Shown here piece after piece: positions 1 through 5,892 of a stretch of DNA of 5,892 nt. Source of the DNA: an uncultured Coriobacteriaceae bacterium (GTDB taxonomy: Bacteria > Actinomycetota > Coriobacteriia > Coriobacteriales > Atopobiaceae). The DNA is taken from assembly GCA_900551595.1 (NCBI GenBank), contig URWR01000109.1:1-5892 (forward strand), written 5' to 3'. Numbering within the stretch: position 1 is the first letter of the stretch; each line of letters opens with the position of its first letter. A program made the position numbers and the translations under genes. The notes beneath the pieces are model-generated. The model did not search any database, had not been told where the DNA came from, and saw only the letters and a list, made by a program, of their open reading frames with translations.

Positions 1-197
1 TGGTGAAGGACTCGTCATTGCTCTCGGCTATTGCCGTAATTGAGCTCACACAGACCATGCAAGAAATCAGTGCCGCCACCTTTAACCTCTTTGGAACCTA
101 TTTGTTCTTAGCAGGGGTATATCTGGCACTGACGCTTCCCATAATGTTTGTGAGCCGATACTTCGAGAGGAAGCTCGACTATGCGCATGCAGCTTGA
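1..197 (+). CDS. Polar amino acid ABC transporter permease, C-terminal fragment
   Basis: This is the last 65 or so codons of an integral membrane permease whose 5' end lies outside the window. The reading frame is open to the left edge, and the GTG at position 3 is an internal valine, not a start. The visible part begins with KDSSLLSAI followed by VIELTQ. In HisM/GlnP/ArtQ-type permeases this sequence directly follows the EAA loop that docks on the ATPase. A last hydrophobic helix (about residues 33-51 of the fragment, FGTYLFLAGVYLALTLPIMF) leads to a short basic tail (RYFERKL). The family imports polar amino acids such as glutamine, histidine, arginine or cystine across the cytoplasmic membrane. 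The substrate cannot be told from this piece. Its stop lies inside the start of the ATPase gene, a 17-base overlap that supports one operon and coupled translation. Confidence 0.88.
   Translation, partial: VKDSSLLSAIAVIELTQTMQEISAATFNLFGTYLFLAGVYLALTLPIMFVSRYFERKLDYAHAA
165..170 (+). promoter_or_regulatory. Ribosome binding site of the ABC ATPase
   Basis: GAGAGG lies inside the end of the permease gene, 10 bases before the ATG at 181 and 16 before the ATG at 187. The spacing favours 181. Translation of the ATPase is probably coupled to that of the permease. Confidence 0.55.
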
Positions 198-915
198 GGC
201 CATCACACGTGCCTTTGGTGACACTGTGGTACTCGATGGAATTGATTTTGATGATGAGGTGACAACACTTGCCATTATTGGTCCTTCAGGTGGTGGCAAG
301 TCCACACTCCTGCGCATTTTAGGTGGCCTTCTTGTTCCGAGCTCAGGGCGGGTTTTGCTAGACGGCGAGCCCGTACCTCACGATGAAGAGACGCTTGTGC
401 ACTATCGAGCAAGCTTGGGGTTTGTTTTTCAGGATGGTGGACTCTTTCACCATCTGACCGCGCATGAAAACATTGCCTTGCCGCTGCGCACCGTACATGG
501 TTTAAGTGCAGATGAAGCCTCCGCGCGTGCCGATGAGCTGCTGAAGCGCTTTGGCTTAGAAGGTGAGGGAGATAAATGCCCGGCACAGCTTTCAGGCGGT
601 CAGCGTCAACGTGTGGCGATTGCACGGGCAGTGGCACCACGGCCTCGAATGCTGCTTTTGGATGAACCTACTTCGGCACTCGATCCGGAGTACACCACCG
701 AAGTGCTGGATCTTCTCCGCGATCTCAAAGATGAAGGAACACGCTTCATTACGGTGACACACGAAATGGGCTTTGCGCGCCATGCCTGCGATAAAGTGGC
801 ATTTCTTTCGGGCGGAAAACTTGCAGAGTACGGAGAAAGCGAGCAGATCTTCTTAGCGCCAAAAACTCCCGAGCTTAAGCGCTTCTTGGGAAAGCTCTTG
901 GAGTGGAGTGTGTAG
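181..915 (+). CDS. Polar amino acid ABC transporter ATP-binding protein (GlnQ/HisP type)
   Basis: This cytoplasmic ATPase powers the amino acid importer whose permease end precedes it. At 244 residues it has the family's usual length and carries every nucleotide-binding motif: A-loop aromatic F12, Walker A GPSGGGKST (34-42), Q-loop glutamine 84 within FVFQDGGLFHHLTAHENI, signature LSGGQ (137-141), Walker B MLLLDEP (157-163), D-loop SALD (165-168) and switch histidine H194 in VTHEMGFA. VTHEMGFA and the EYGE segment near the C-terminus are typical of the PAAT subfamily. The start at 181 is preceded by a GAGAGG purine run at 165-170. A second ATG at 187 (MQLEAI) is a possible alternative start. 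The gene overlaps the permease by 17 bases. It appears intact and functional. Which amino acid is carried cannot be read from the ATPase. Confidence 0.95.
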   Translation: MRMQLEAITRAFGDTVVLDGIDFDDEVTTLAIIGPSGGGKSTLLRILGGLLVPSSGRVLLDGEPVPHDEETLVHYRASLGFVFQDGGLFHHLTAHENIALPLRTVHGLSADEASARADELLKRFGLEGEGDKCPAQLSGGQRQRVAIARAVAPRPRMLLLDEPTSALDPEYTTEVLDLLRDLKDEGTRFITVTHEMGFARHACDKVAFLSGGKLAEYGESEQIFLAPKTPELKRFLGKLLEWSV

Positions 916-931
916 GGCTGAATGGCAGCTT

Positions 932-982
932 CGTACCGAAACCAATTTCGGTTCGCGTGAACTCCGCGCACCTGAAATTGGT
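932..982. other. Strong imperfect hairpin with alternative fold in a convergent gap
   Basis: ACCAATTTC (941-949) pairs perfectly with GAAATTGGT (974-982). The stem continues inward through GG/CC (bulge at T973), T952-A970, one mismatch, and CGCG (954-957) with CGCG (965-968), leaving a 7-base loop: about 16 base pairs in all. A second, smaller hairpin, ACCGAAA (935-941) with TTTCGGT (946-952) and loop CCAA, shares bases with the first, so only one can form at a time. The structure sits between the stop of the ABC ATPase (915) and the stop of the FUSC gene (989), which are transcribed towards each other. The position fits a two-way transcription end or a 3' stabilising structure. No run of T follows the stem on either strand, so it is not a standard intrinsic terminator. 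The bases are seen directly; the function is inferred. Confidence 0.6.
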
Positions 983-988
983 GGTTCG

Positions 989-3016
989 TTATCTAGCCTT
1001 GAGACAAGCTGATGCGGTCTCATTGAGGTGATCGAGCGCTGTTGCTAAAGATTTTGCACGTGTAAGGTATTGATTGAGCAAGGCGCGCAACTCTTCTTCC
1101 TGAAGCTTTCCTACAAGATTTTCTGCGGTTTCAAGCCGTTTGTCTGCAACAAAAGGATTGCTGCACGCTTCGGCAATCGTCATAAACTGCTCAAGTGTCG
1201 GGTACTCCTGCTTACTTGCTCCGTCCAAGCGGATGAAATAATTCAGCTGCTCAAGCCCAACGGTAAGCTTACGCTGGCAGGCAAGCACATGCTGCGCAGC
1301 ATCATGATAGTTTTTCCCTTCACTTGTGGACTGCGGGAGCGCATTTACATAGGAAGCTGCCTGTGCGTGCACTGTGTGCATATGCCATATCGCTTCACTC
1401 GATGTAACTGCATTAATGTTCGTATGAAGACTTGCACGTAGCAGCGCCCAATAACTTTCTATGAGGGTAAAGAGCTCATCTAAGTTTGCGCGGAAGAGCG
1501 CGCGGTCACTTGTGGGCACAATGAGACGCGTGACGATAAACACGAATATCACGGCTGCAATGAGACATACAAGTCGCATAAAGATGGCATAGCGTTCACC
1601 AGTGGAAAGAGACACTATTGATAGGGCATACGAAGACCCAAAGAACGCCATAGGTGTTTTTCCTTGTGTGCTCGCGTATCTGCCCATCACAAGTATCATG
1701 CAAACGGCCAACACAGCCCAAAGAGGCAGCGAGAGCGTCGAAAGCATATGGACAAATAGGCAGCCTAAGACGGTGCCCAGGGTGCGGGTGCGCATACGCC
1801 GCATACTCTCCGCAGGATAGGGTTGTGTGAGAAGAAAAGCGTTAATTGGGAACCAATACAGATGGCTTATAGGAAAGGCCAAGCTGATGGTAAATCCTAC
1901 GGTAAGCACAATGGCACACCGCACCGAAAAGCTCAGTTCAAATGAGCTGATTGAGGGGTGCTTGTAAAATGACGCAACCCGAATTCTGAGTCGGGGAGAC
2001 ATGCGCCAAATACGGTTTGTATGCTGGTTTGGTTCACGCAATACGAGCAAGATCATATGGAGATAACTGCAAAAGAAGCGTCTAAAATCCTCGTCCTGAA
2101 TCGTATGAGCTTCGGACAAAAGCGCTTCTACATGGGTGATAGCTTCTGATCGTTGTGCACTTTTAGTTGAGCAGCTCGCCTTGCGTGTAAGTTTTGCAAG
2201 TTTATGCAGGTCGGCTGCATAGGAGCTCGTTTTGTTTTCATCCCACTTGAACTGTCCTACCAGATATGCCGTCCGCTCAGCGAGCATGGCATACATATCA
2301 AGCACAACGCGCATTCGAGGATTAACCCCTGCGTTCTTACGCGCATCGTCCGTGAGCTTAACAAAGTCAGCATGAAGCTGAAGAAACTCATCTTGTGGGG
2401 CATTGCTGGAAGTTTTATTTGAAAGATGTTCAAGCGCATCGGCGAGTTGGTTAATGAGTACATGCAAGCGAGCCGTGCACTGGTCAGATGTATGGAGTAC
2501 ACGACCTGCAATAATGAGGACGACTGTGAGTGCAATACAACACGTTCCTATCACCATCAGCTCTTTCCAAAAATTATCAAGAAGCTGTGGCTTGAGTTGC
2601 AGGAATACAAAAAGCATGAGGTAGCGGTAATAGCGCATCGGAGTGAACTGCGACGAACGCATGTACAAGAAGACAAATGGCATCGCAATGTTGGTCACAA
2701 TACACAGCGGTATGTTGAGCGTTGCTATGCGTGCTGCTACGAGCGTAAGTATGCTCATGCCAAAGAAGTGAGCATATTGAGCTGGTGAGTTATACGCATG
2801 AAGGCGCGAGTTGAACAAAGCGGTATAGCACAGTGCCGGTATAACGTGCGCAATGCCGAAGAGTCCAGAAATGGTCCAAAAGAGGACCATAAAGAATGCT
2901 GAAGCGGGTAAGGTTTTTCGAAGCAGTTTAGCTAGTACGTGCATGAGTGGGGGTCGCGCTGCGCTGGCTGCTTGCTGCTTCTGCTTACCTTGGTCGTCAG
3001 CCACGTTTACACACAT
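989..3016 (-). CDS. FUSC-family (fusaric acid resistance / aromatic acid exporter-like) membrane protein
   Basis: A protein of about 675 residues (688 if the GTG at 3055 is used). It has the duplicated plan of the FUSC/YccS/AaeB group: a hydrophobic block of several helices (about residues 40-172 counting from the ATG at 3016), a soluble, mostly helical domain (about 175-360), a second membrane block (about 365-500), and a helical soluble C-terminus. The second block carries the most recognisable stretch: YWFPINAFLLTQ followed by the basic RRMRTRTLGTVLG (about 406-418), matching the R-x-x-T-x-G-x-x-x-G pattern of FUSC_2 domains. Known members such as AaeB export aromatic carboxylic acids, and others are only named as resistance proteins. 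The substrate here is unknown. The start is uncertain: neither the GTG at 3055 nor the ATG at 3016 has a good ribosome binding site. I chose the ATG because it leaves a normal divergent promoter gap. The gene stands alone, divergent from the CorA gene and convergent with the ABC operon. Confidence 0.82.
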   Translation of the reverse strand: MCVNVADDQGKQKQQAASAARPPLMHVLAKLLRKTLPASAFFMVLFWTISGLFGIAHVIPALCYTALFNSRLHAYNSPAQYAHFFGMSILTLVAARIATLNIPLCIVTNIAMPFVFLYMRSSQFTPMRYYRYLMLFVFLQLKPQLLDNFWKELMVIGTCCIALTVVLIIAGRVLHTSDQCTARLHVLINQLADALEHLSNKTSSNAPQDEFLQLHADFVKLTDDARKNAGVNPRMRVVLDMYAMLAERTAYLVGQFKWDENKTSSYAADLHKLAKLTRKASCSTKSAQRSEAITHVEALLSEAHTIQDEDFRRFFCSYLHMILLVLREPNQHTNRIWRMSPRLRIRVASFYKHPSISSFELSFSVRCAIVLTVGFTISLAFPISHLYWFPINAFLLTQPYPAESMRRMRTRTLGTVLGCLFVHMLSTLSLPLWAVLAVCMILVMGRYASTQGKTPMAFFGSSYALSIVSLSTGERYAIFMRLVCLIAAVIFVFIVTRLIVPTSDRALFRANLDELFTLIESYWALLRASLHTNINAVTSSEAIWHMHTVHAQAASYVNALPQSTSEGKNYHDAAQHVLACQRKLTVGLEQLNYFIRLDGASKQEYPTLEQFMTIAEACSNPFVADKRLETAENLVGKLQEEELRALLNQYLTRAKSLATALDHLNETASACLKAR

Positions 3017-3099
3017 CCCTGTTAATGCAAGCTCTATGCTAATTCCATGGTACACCTGTCGAATTGGTACGGGCGCAAGGGTAGTAGCAGGTTGTTACA

Positions 3100-3118
3100 G
3101 ATAATCGATGCAATTATC
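3100..3118. promoter_or_regulatory. Inverted repeat in the divergent FUSC/CorA promoter region
   Basis: GATAAT (3100-3105) and ATTATC (3113-3118) form a perfect 6-base inverted repeat around CGATGCA. Read on either strand, each arm is one base from the -10 consensus TATAAT, so the element could hold -10 boxes, an operator, or both. No convincing -35 box lies 16-18 bases from either arm; TTGTTA at 3092-3097 is the nearest resemblance. The repeat ends 18 bases before the CorA start and lies about 85 bases upstream of the FUSC ATG. Its role is inferred from position only. Confidence 0.35.
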
Positions 3119-3123
3119 GCGTC

Positions 3124-3128
3124 GGAGG
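3124..3128 (+). promoter_or_regulatory. Ribosome binding site that fixes the CorA start
   Basis: GGAGG lies 8 bases before the ATG at 3137, an ideal match and spacing. The longer in-frame start at 3047 has no such site. It would also add 30 residues with no resemblance to the family and would run into the likely start region of the opposite FUSC gene. Confidence 0.8.
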
Positions 3129-3136
3129 CGATACGC

Positions 3137-4060
3137 ATGGGAAAGTTCTGGCATATAGAAAATGGGCATCTTGCTCCTGGTTCGCAAGATGGAGCAGTTG
3201 AAGTTGAAATGTCATGTGATATCTCATCCGTTTCTGAGCTTGCACCTGAGCATCGCAGTGTGCTTGCCCAACTCAAACATGCAGCAATTCCCTTTGCTGA
3301 ACGTGTTGCCTCTGGTGTGGTGGGAGTGATAGTGGCTCCTGCAGGCGCTTGGCGTTTCGGATTCGTACTGAGTGCTCATCGGCTGCTTTTGGTAGACGGG
3401 CACGAGGTGTGTATGGCTGCGCTCAATCGTGCGGTGGACAACAAAGTGTCTGTCTCCGGTTCTGCGGGAGCACTGTGTGCTGTGTTGAGAGAGCTCTTAC
3501 GCGATCATCCCACTGAGCTCTCCCTTGTGCATGAGGACTTTGAACTGTTTGAGGATCAGATCTTAGAAGGCAACGTGAGCATCGATCGCGGAAAAATGAT
3601 GGATGACACGCGTAAACTGCTCGGACTCGATACGTTCTACCAAGGCATGTCCGATCTCGTTGAGGAGATCCTAGAAGAGGAACTTTCCTTTGTAACATCG
3701 GCGGAACGTACGCATCTTCGTGCGCTCGAGCGCCAGCTTAGCCGTCTTTCAGTGCGCCTTGAATCGGTGCAGGACTACAGTCTTCAGGTGCACAGTCTGT
3801 ATCAGGAGAGCATTGACATTCGCCAGAACAATGTGATGCAGTGGCTTACGGTAGTGGCTACGATTGCGATGCCCCTTACGTTTATCACGGGATGGTACGG
3901 CATGAACTTCCCGCATATGGGGCTTATCAATAATCCCTGGGGCTATCCAATTGTGATCGTGCTCTGCCTTGTTGTTATTATCGGTGAAATTATCTTCTTC
4001 CGGAGAAATGGATGGTTGAGCTTCGGAGGCGCGCAGCATAAACACAACAAGCGTCGGTGA
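3137..4060 (+). CDS. CorA-family divalent cation (Mg2+/Co2+) transport protein
   Basis: A 307-residue membrane protein of the size and layout of CorA channels, which form pentamers that let Mg2+ (and Co2+ or Ni2+) into the cell. A large soluble N-terminal part (about 1-230) ends in a long charged helix, in which YQESIDIRQNNVMQWL is a typical lead-in to the pore. Two C-terminal helices follow: TM1 about 235-254 and TM2 about 270-289, joined by the signature YGMNF, with GMN at 255-257. The tail is basic (RRNGW near TM2, ending HKHNKRR). The outer loop reads PHMGLINNPWGY where classical members have an acidic MPEL-type sequence, so it carries no acidic residue. This makes it a CorA relative whose exact ion is uncertain. 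The start at 3137 is chosen for its strong ribosome binding site. Its stop overlaps the start of the next gene by 4 bases (GTGA), so the two are probably co-translated. Confidence 0.9.
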   Translation: MGKFWHIENGHLAPGSQDGAVEVEMSCDISSVSELAPEHRSVLAQLKHAAIPFAERVASGVVGVIVAPAGAWRFGFVLSAHRLLLVDGHEVCMAALNRAVDNKVSVSGSAGALCAVLRELLRDHPTELSLVHEDFELFEDQILEGNVSIDRGKMMDDTRKLLGLDTFYQGMSDLVEEILEEELSFVTSAERTHLRALERQLSRLSVRLESVQDYSLQVHSLYQESIDIRQNNVMQWLTVVATIAMPLTFITGWYGMNFPHMGLINNPWGYPIVIVLCLVVIIGEIIFFRRNGWLSFGGAQHKHNKRR

Positions 4061-4776
4061 CGGTAGCTATGAAACATAAGACCCGCAGGAACCATACTGA
4101 CAAGCAACAAGTTGCCAATCTGTTTGATACGGCACGTGATGCCAATGAGAAGGTGCGGAAGGATTTTGACCCTTCAACCGTACGAGCCCTTTATCTGGCA
4201 ACGGTTTTAGGCATATGGCATACCCTCATTGGTTTAGGCAAGGTCATTTCAGGTGTGCTCGGTATGTCGATTTTTGTGTGCGTGAACGGGTTGTACACCG
4301 TGGGTATGGGTGCATCCCGTTTGATTACGGCAACAGGCGCGGTGCGTGCTGGTTCTGGGTCATCTCGTCGTTATGCTCGTATTGCGGGTATCATGCTCAT
4401 GACGGCAAGTGTGTGCTACGTGATATACGCGTCATGGGCACTTTTTTATCCATCGATGAGGAACTATCCACGAACAGCAGCATTTGCGATTGTTGTGTTC
4501 ACGTTTGTGGAAATCGGCCTTAATGTCATGCATCTTATCCAAACGCGTGGAGCAAAGACGGCAATTGAAAAGGCTCTCAGAATCATAAGCTTGGCAAGCT
4601 CACTTATCGCACTTTCCCTCACACAAGAGGCAATCTTATCGGTTCTGGGCATAGGACATAATCCAACCGTTGATGCCTGTATACGATGCATGGCTGGCTT
4701 GATCGCTGTGGCTCTCGGCGTGAGCATTGTGGTACGCACGCGCTCGGGTGCACCCGTGGCAAAAGGGTGGAAATAG
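4057..4776 (+). CDS. Uncharacterised six-helix membrane protein coupled to the CorA gene
   Basis: I do not recognise this 239-residue protein. The first 43 or so residues are hydrophilic and highly charged. Six likely membrane segments follow, at about 45-65, 67-90, 108-130, 139-160, 174-198 and 207-226. A short basic, glycine- and serine-rich loop (RAGSGSSRRYAR, about 97-108) separates helices 2 and 3, and the C-terminus is basic. No signal peptide, enzyme motif or known transporter signature is visible. The GTG at 4057 overlaps the CorA stop as GTGA, which suggests coupled translation. An ATG at 4069 would start 4 residues later. Neither start has a strong ribosome binding site, which fits coupling to CorA. 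The arrangement suggests, without proof, a role linked to divalent cation transport. It could equally be a general membrane protein carried in the same operon. Confidence 0.78.
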   Translation: MTVAMKHKTRRNHTDKQQVANLFDTARDANEKVRKDFDPSTVRALYLATVLGIWHTLIGLGKVISGVLGMSIFVCVNGLYTVGMGASRLITATGAVRAGSGSSRRYARIAGIMLMTASVCYVIYASWALFYPSMRNYPRTAAFAIVVFTFVEIGLNVMHLIQTRGAKTAIEKALRIISLASSLIALSLTQEAILSVLGIGHNPTVDACIRCMAGLIAVALGVSIVVRTRSGAPVAKGWK

Positions 4777-4788
4777 TGTAAAACCGGA

Positions 4789-5745
4789 TTACTGCGTGGT
4801 GCTAGAGACTGCTTTTGATGTAGGTAGCTGCGCAAGGCATACGCCAGCAAGGATGATGGCCACACCCAGCCACTCAATGGGACCGAGTGGTTCGCCAAGC
4901 ACAATCATTGCAATGAAGAGGCCGGCGGGAAGTTCTGCTGAGGCCATAACAGTGGAGAGGCCTGCAGGCAGATGCGGTGAGCCTAGCCCGAAGAGCAGTA
5001 CCGGACACGTGAGACCAAAGAATCCTGCAATAGCAGCGAAGGGCAAGATACCTTGGAAAACAATACCGGAGATGAGGTAGTCCGGACATACGATGAGCGA
5101 CATGATGCCGGCACCGAGACACACGATGACACCTCGCTGCTCGTTGGAGCAGTCTACCTTGACCTTGCCTGATAATGTGACGAACAGCGAGCAAGTTACA
5201 GCTGCGCCCAAGGCGCAGGCCAGAGCGATGGGATCGTAGCCGGAAAGTCCCGTTTTGTAGACACCGCTTGCGAACACGGTGCCGAACACGATAATTACAG
5301 CCGAGACGATCTCGAGGGGCTTGGGTGCACGCTTCGTCATGATGGTCTGCCAGACAAGGCCCATCCAGGTGAACTGGAACAGCAGTGTGAGCGCTACGGG
5401 TGCGGGAAGTATGCTCATGGCGTAGCAGTACAGAATCGACGTGATGCACGTGAGGGCACCGAGTCCCATGAGCTTGAGCACCTGCATGCCCTCAAGGCGA
5501 GCCAGGTGTCTGCCGCGTGCTCGCTGCACAACTGTTGCAAGTATGAAGAACAAACAACCGAACCACGCTTGGCTTGCCACCACCTGTGCGGAGGTAAAAC
5601 CTGCTGCGTAGGCGAGCTTGTATGTGGTGGCCATTGCACCGTAGCAGGCGCCTCCTGCGAATACCTGTAGGGCTGCTACTGCCCGACGACGCCCCGATGA
5701 AGGAATATCTGTAGCCGGCTTCGATGTACTGACTGCGTTTTTCAT
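4789..5745 (-). CDS. EamA-domain transporter of the drug/metabolite transporter (DMT) superfamily
   Basis: A 318-residue protein with about ten hydrophobic helices arranged as two repeats of five, the normal size and plan of EamA/RhaT-type DMT carriers. Repeat one runs from about residue 23 to 162 and repeat two from about 172 to 306. The second repeat ends in the characteristic run ASAELPAGLF, then VLGEPLG, then EWLGVAIILAGV (about 268-303), which matches the conserved EamA ending of a small-residue helix, an LGE motif and a W-x-G-x-x-x-I-x-x-G-V helix. Such proteins usually export amino acids or other metabolites; the substrate is unknown here. The ATG at 5745 is preferred over the in-frame ATG at 5760 because a GAGAGGAG site lies 5 bases before it. 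Its stop is 12 bases from the stop of the opposite gene at 4776, with no evident terminator between them. It appears intact. Confidence 0.9.
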   Translation of the reverse strand: MKNAVSTSKPATDIPSSGRRRAVAALQVFAGGACYGAMATTYKLAYAAGFTSAQVVASQAWFGCLFFILATVVQRARGRHLARLEGMQVLKLMGLGALTCITSILYCYAMSILPAPVALTLLFQFTWMGLVWQTIMTKRAPKPLEIVSAVIIVFGTVFASGVYKTGLSGYDPIALACALGAAVTCSLFVTLSGKVKVDCSNEQRGVIVCLGAGIMSLIVCPDYLISGIVFQGILPFAAIAGFFGLTCPVLLFGLGSPHLPAGLSTVMASAELPAGLFIAMIVLGEPLGPIEWLGVAIILAGVCLAQLPTSKAVSSTTQ

Positions 5746-5750
5746 GCCCG

Positions 5751-5758
5751 CTCCTCTC
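5751..5758 (-). promoter_or_regulatory. Ribosome binding site that fixes the EamA transporter start
   Basis: On the minus strand GAGAGGAG ends 5 bases before the ATG at 5745. The alternative ATG at 5760 would place this site inside the coding sequence, so the shorter protein is favoured. Confidence 0.75.
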
Positions 5759-5892
5759 ATTGTCCTATTTGTGCTGGCTCGATTTCACTCGGTTTGAGCT
5801 TTCGGAAGAGAGGTCATGTTGTCGGATATTGGTGACAAACAGACGATATGAGCTGAACATTGGGCCCTCCCCCTGTCGCAGTTCCGTGGGTC
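5759..5892. other. Upstream region of the EamA transporter; no gene recognised
   Basis: This stretch to the window edge holds no convincing coding sequence. It should contain the promoter of the EamA gene. Read on the minus strand, TTGTCA (5838-5833) resembles a -35 box, but no clear -10 box follows at the right distance. TTGTC (5819-5823) and GACAA (5834-5838) form a 5-base inverted repeat around ten bases, a weak operator candidate. The last 40 or so bases (GGGCCC, then C-rich) could be the edge of another gene or leader, but too little is visible to say. Confidence 0.3.

Noticed and set aside
606..971. A 121-codon open frame antisense to the ABC ATPase
   Set aside because: It lies opposite the highly conserved signature, Walker B and H-loop region, and has no recognisable content of its own.
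2426..2788. Plus-strand open frames of about 120 codons opposite the FUSC gene
   Set aside because: Low-complexity, Cys/Arg/His-rich products with no ribosome binding site. The opposite strand encodes a coherent membrane protein.
3047..3136. Longer N-terminus for the CorA-like protein, starting at the ATG at 3047
   Set aside because: No ribosome binding site, no family resemblance, and overlap with the opposite gene's start region. The GGAGG site before 3137 settles the start.
4745..4756. Perfect 12-base palindrome CGGGTGCACCCG near the end of the six-helix protein gene
   Set aside because: It has no loop for an RNA hairpin and no T run after it, and it lies within coding sequence. It is probably chance, and too little to call a terminator or operator.
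4777..4788. Possible terminator in the 12-base convergent gap
   Set aside because: No stem-loop or T run is present. Transcription from either side must end inside the opposite gene or by another mechanism.
4874..5449. A 191-codon open frame on the minus strand, in another frame of the EamA gene
   Set aside because: Its product is rich in Arg, His and Cys with no hydrophobic pattern, as expected of an out-of-frame shadow. The EamA frame through the same bases is clearly the real one.
5860..5892. Possible leader RNA or start of another gene at the right edge (GGGCCC and C-rich bases)
   Set aside because: Too short to show a motif. A comparison by eye with the T-box conserved sequence on the minus strand did not hold.

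Overview
The window is an ordinary-looking stretch of bacterial chromosome devoted almost entirely to membrane transport. No mobile element, CRISPR array, tRNA or rRNA is visible. Genes are tightly packed, two pairs overlap, base composition is mixed (roughly half G+C by eye), and strong GGAGG-type ribosome binding sites are present. This fits a moderate-GC Gram-positive. The protein flavour leans towards an anaerobic actinobacterium of the Coriobacteriia (Atopobium/Eggerthella relatives), but that is a low-confidence inference made without any search.

Layout, left to right. (1) Positions 1-915, plus strand: the 3' end of a polar amino acid ABC transporter permease, overlapping by 17 bases a complete ATPase of the GlnQ/HisP type. 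The substrate-binding protein is presumably upstream, outside the window. (2) Positions 916-988: a short convergent gap holding a strong imperfect hairpin and a mutually exclusive alternative hairpin, but no U-tract. (3) Positions 989 to about 3016, minus strand: a large FUSC-family (fusaric acid resistance / aromatic acid exporter-like) membrane protein with two membrane blocks. (4) About 3017-3136: a divergent promoter region with a perfect 6-bp inverted repeat. (5) Positions 3137-4776, plus strand: a two-gene unit consisting of a CorA-family divalent cation channel with the GMN signature, followed with a 4-base overlap by an unrecognised six-helix membrane protein. (6) Positions 4789-5745, minus strand: a ten-helix EamA/DMT-family transporter, converging on the CorA unit with only 12 bases between stops. 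(7) Positions 5746-5892: its upstream region.

How they work together: the ABC genes form one amino acid importer. The CorA-like gene and its partner are probably co-translated and may act together. The FUSC and EamA proteins look like independent transporters or exporters. The best lead for something undescribed is the membrane protein at 4057-4776, because of its translational coupling to a CorA channel whose pore-entrance loop lacks acidic residues. Nothing in the window shows a clearly new system.
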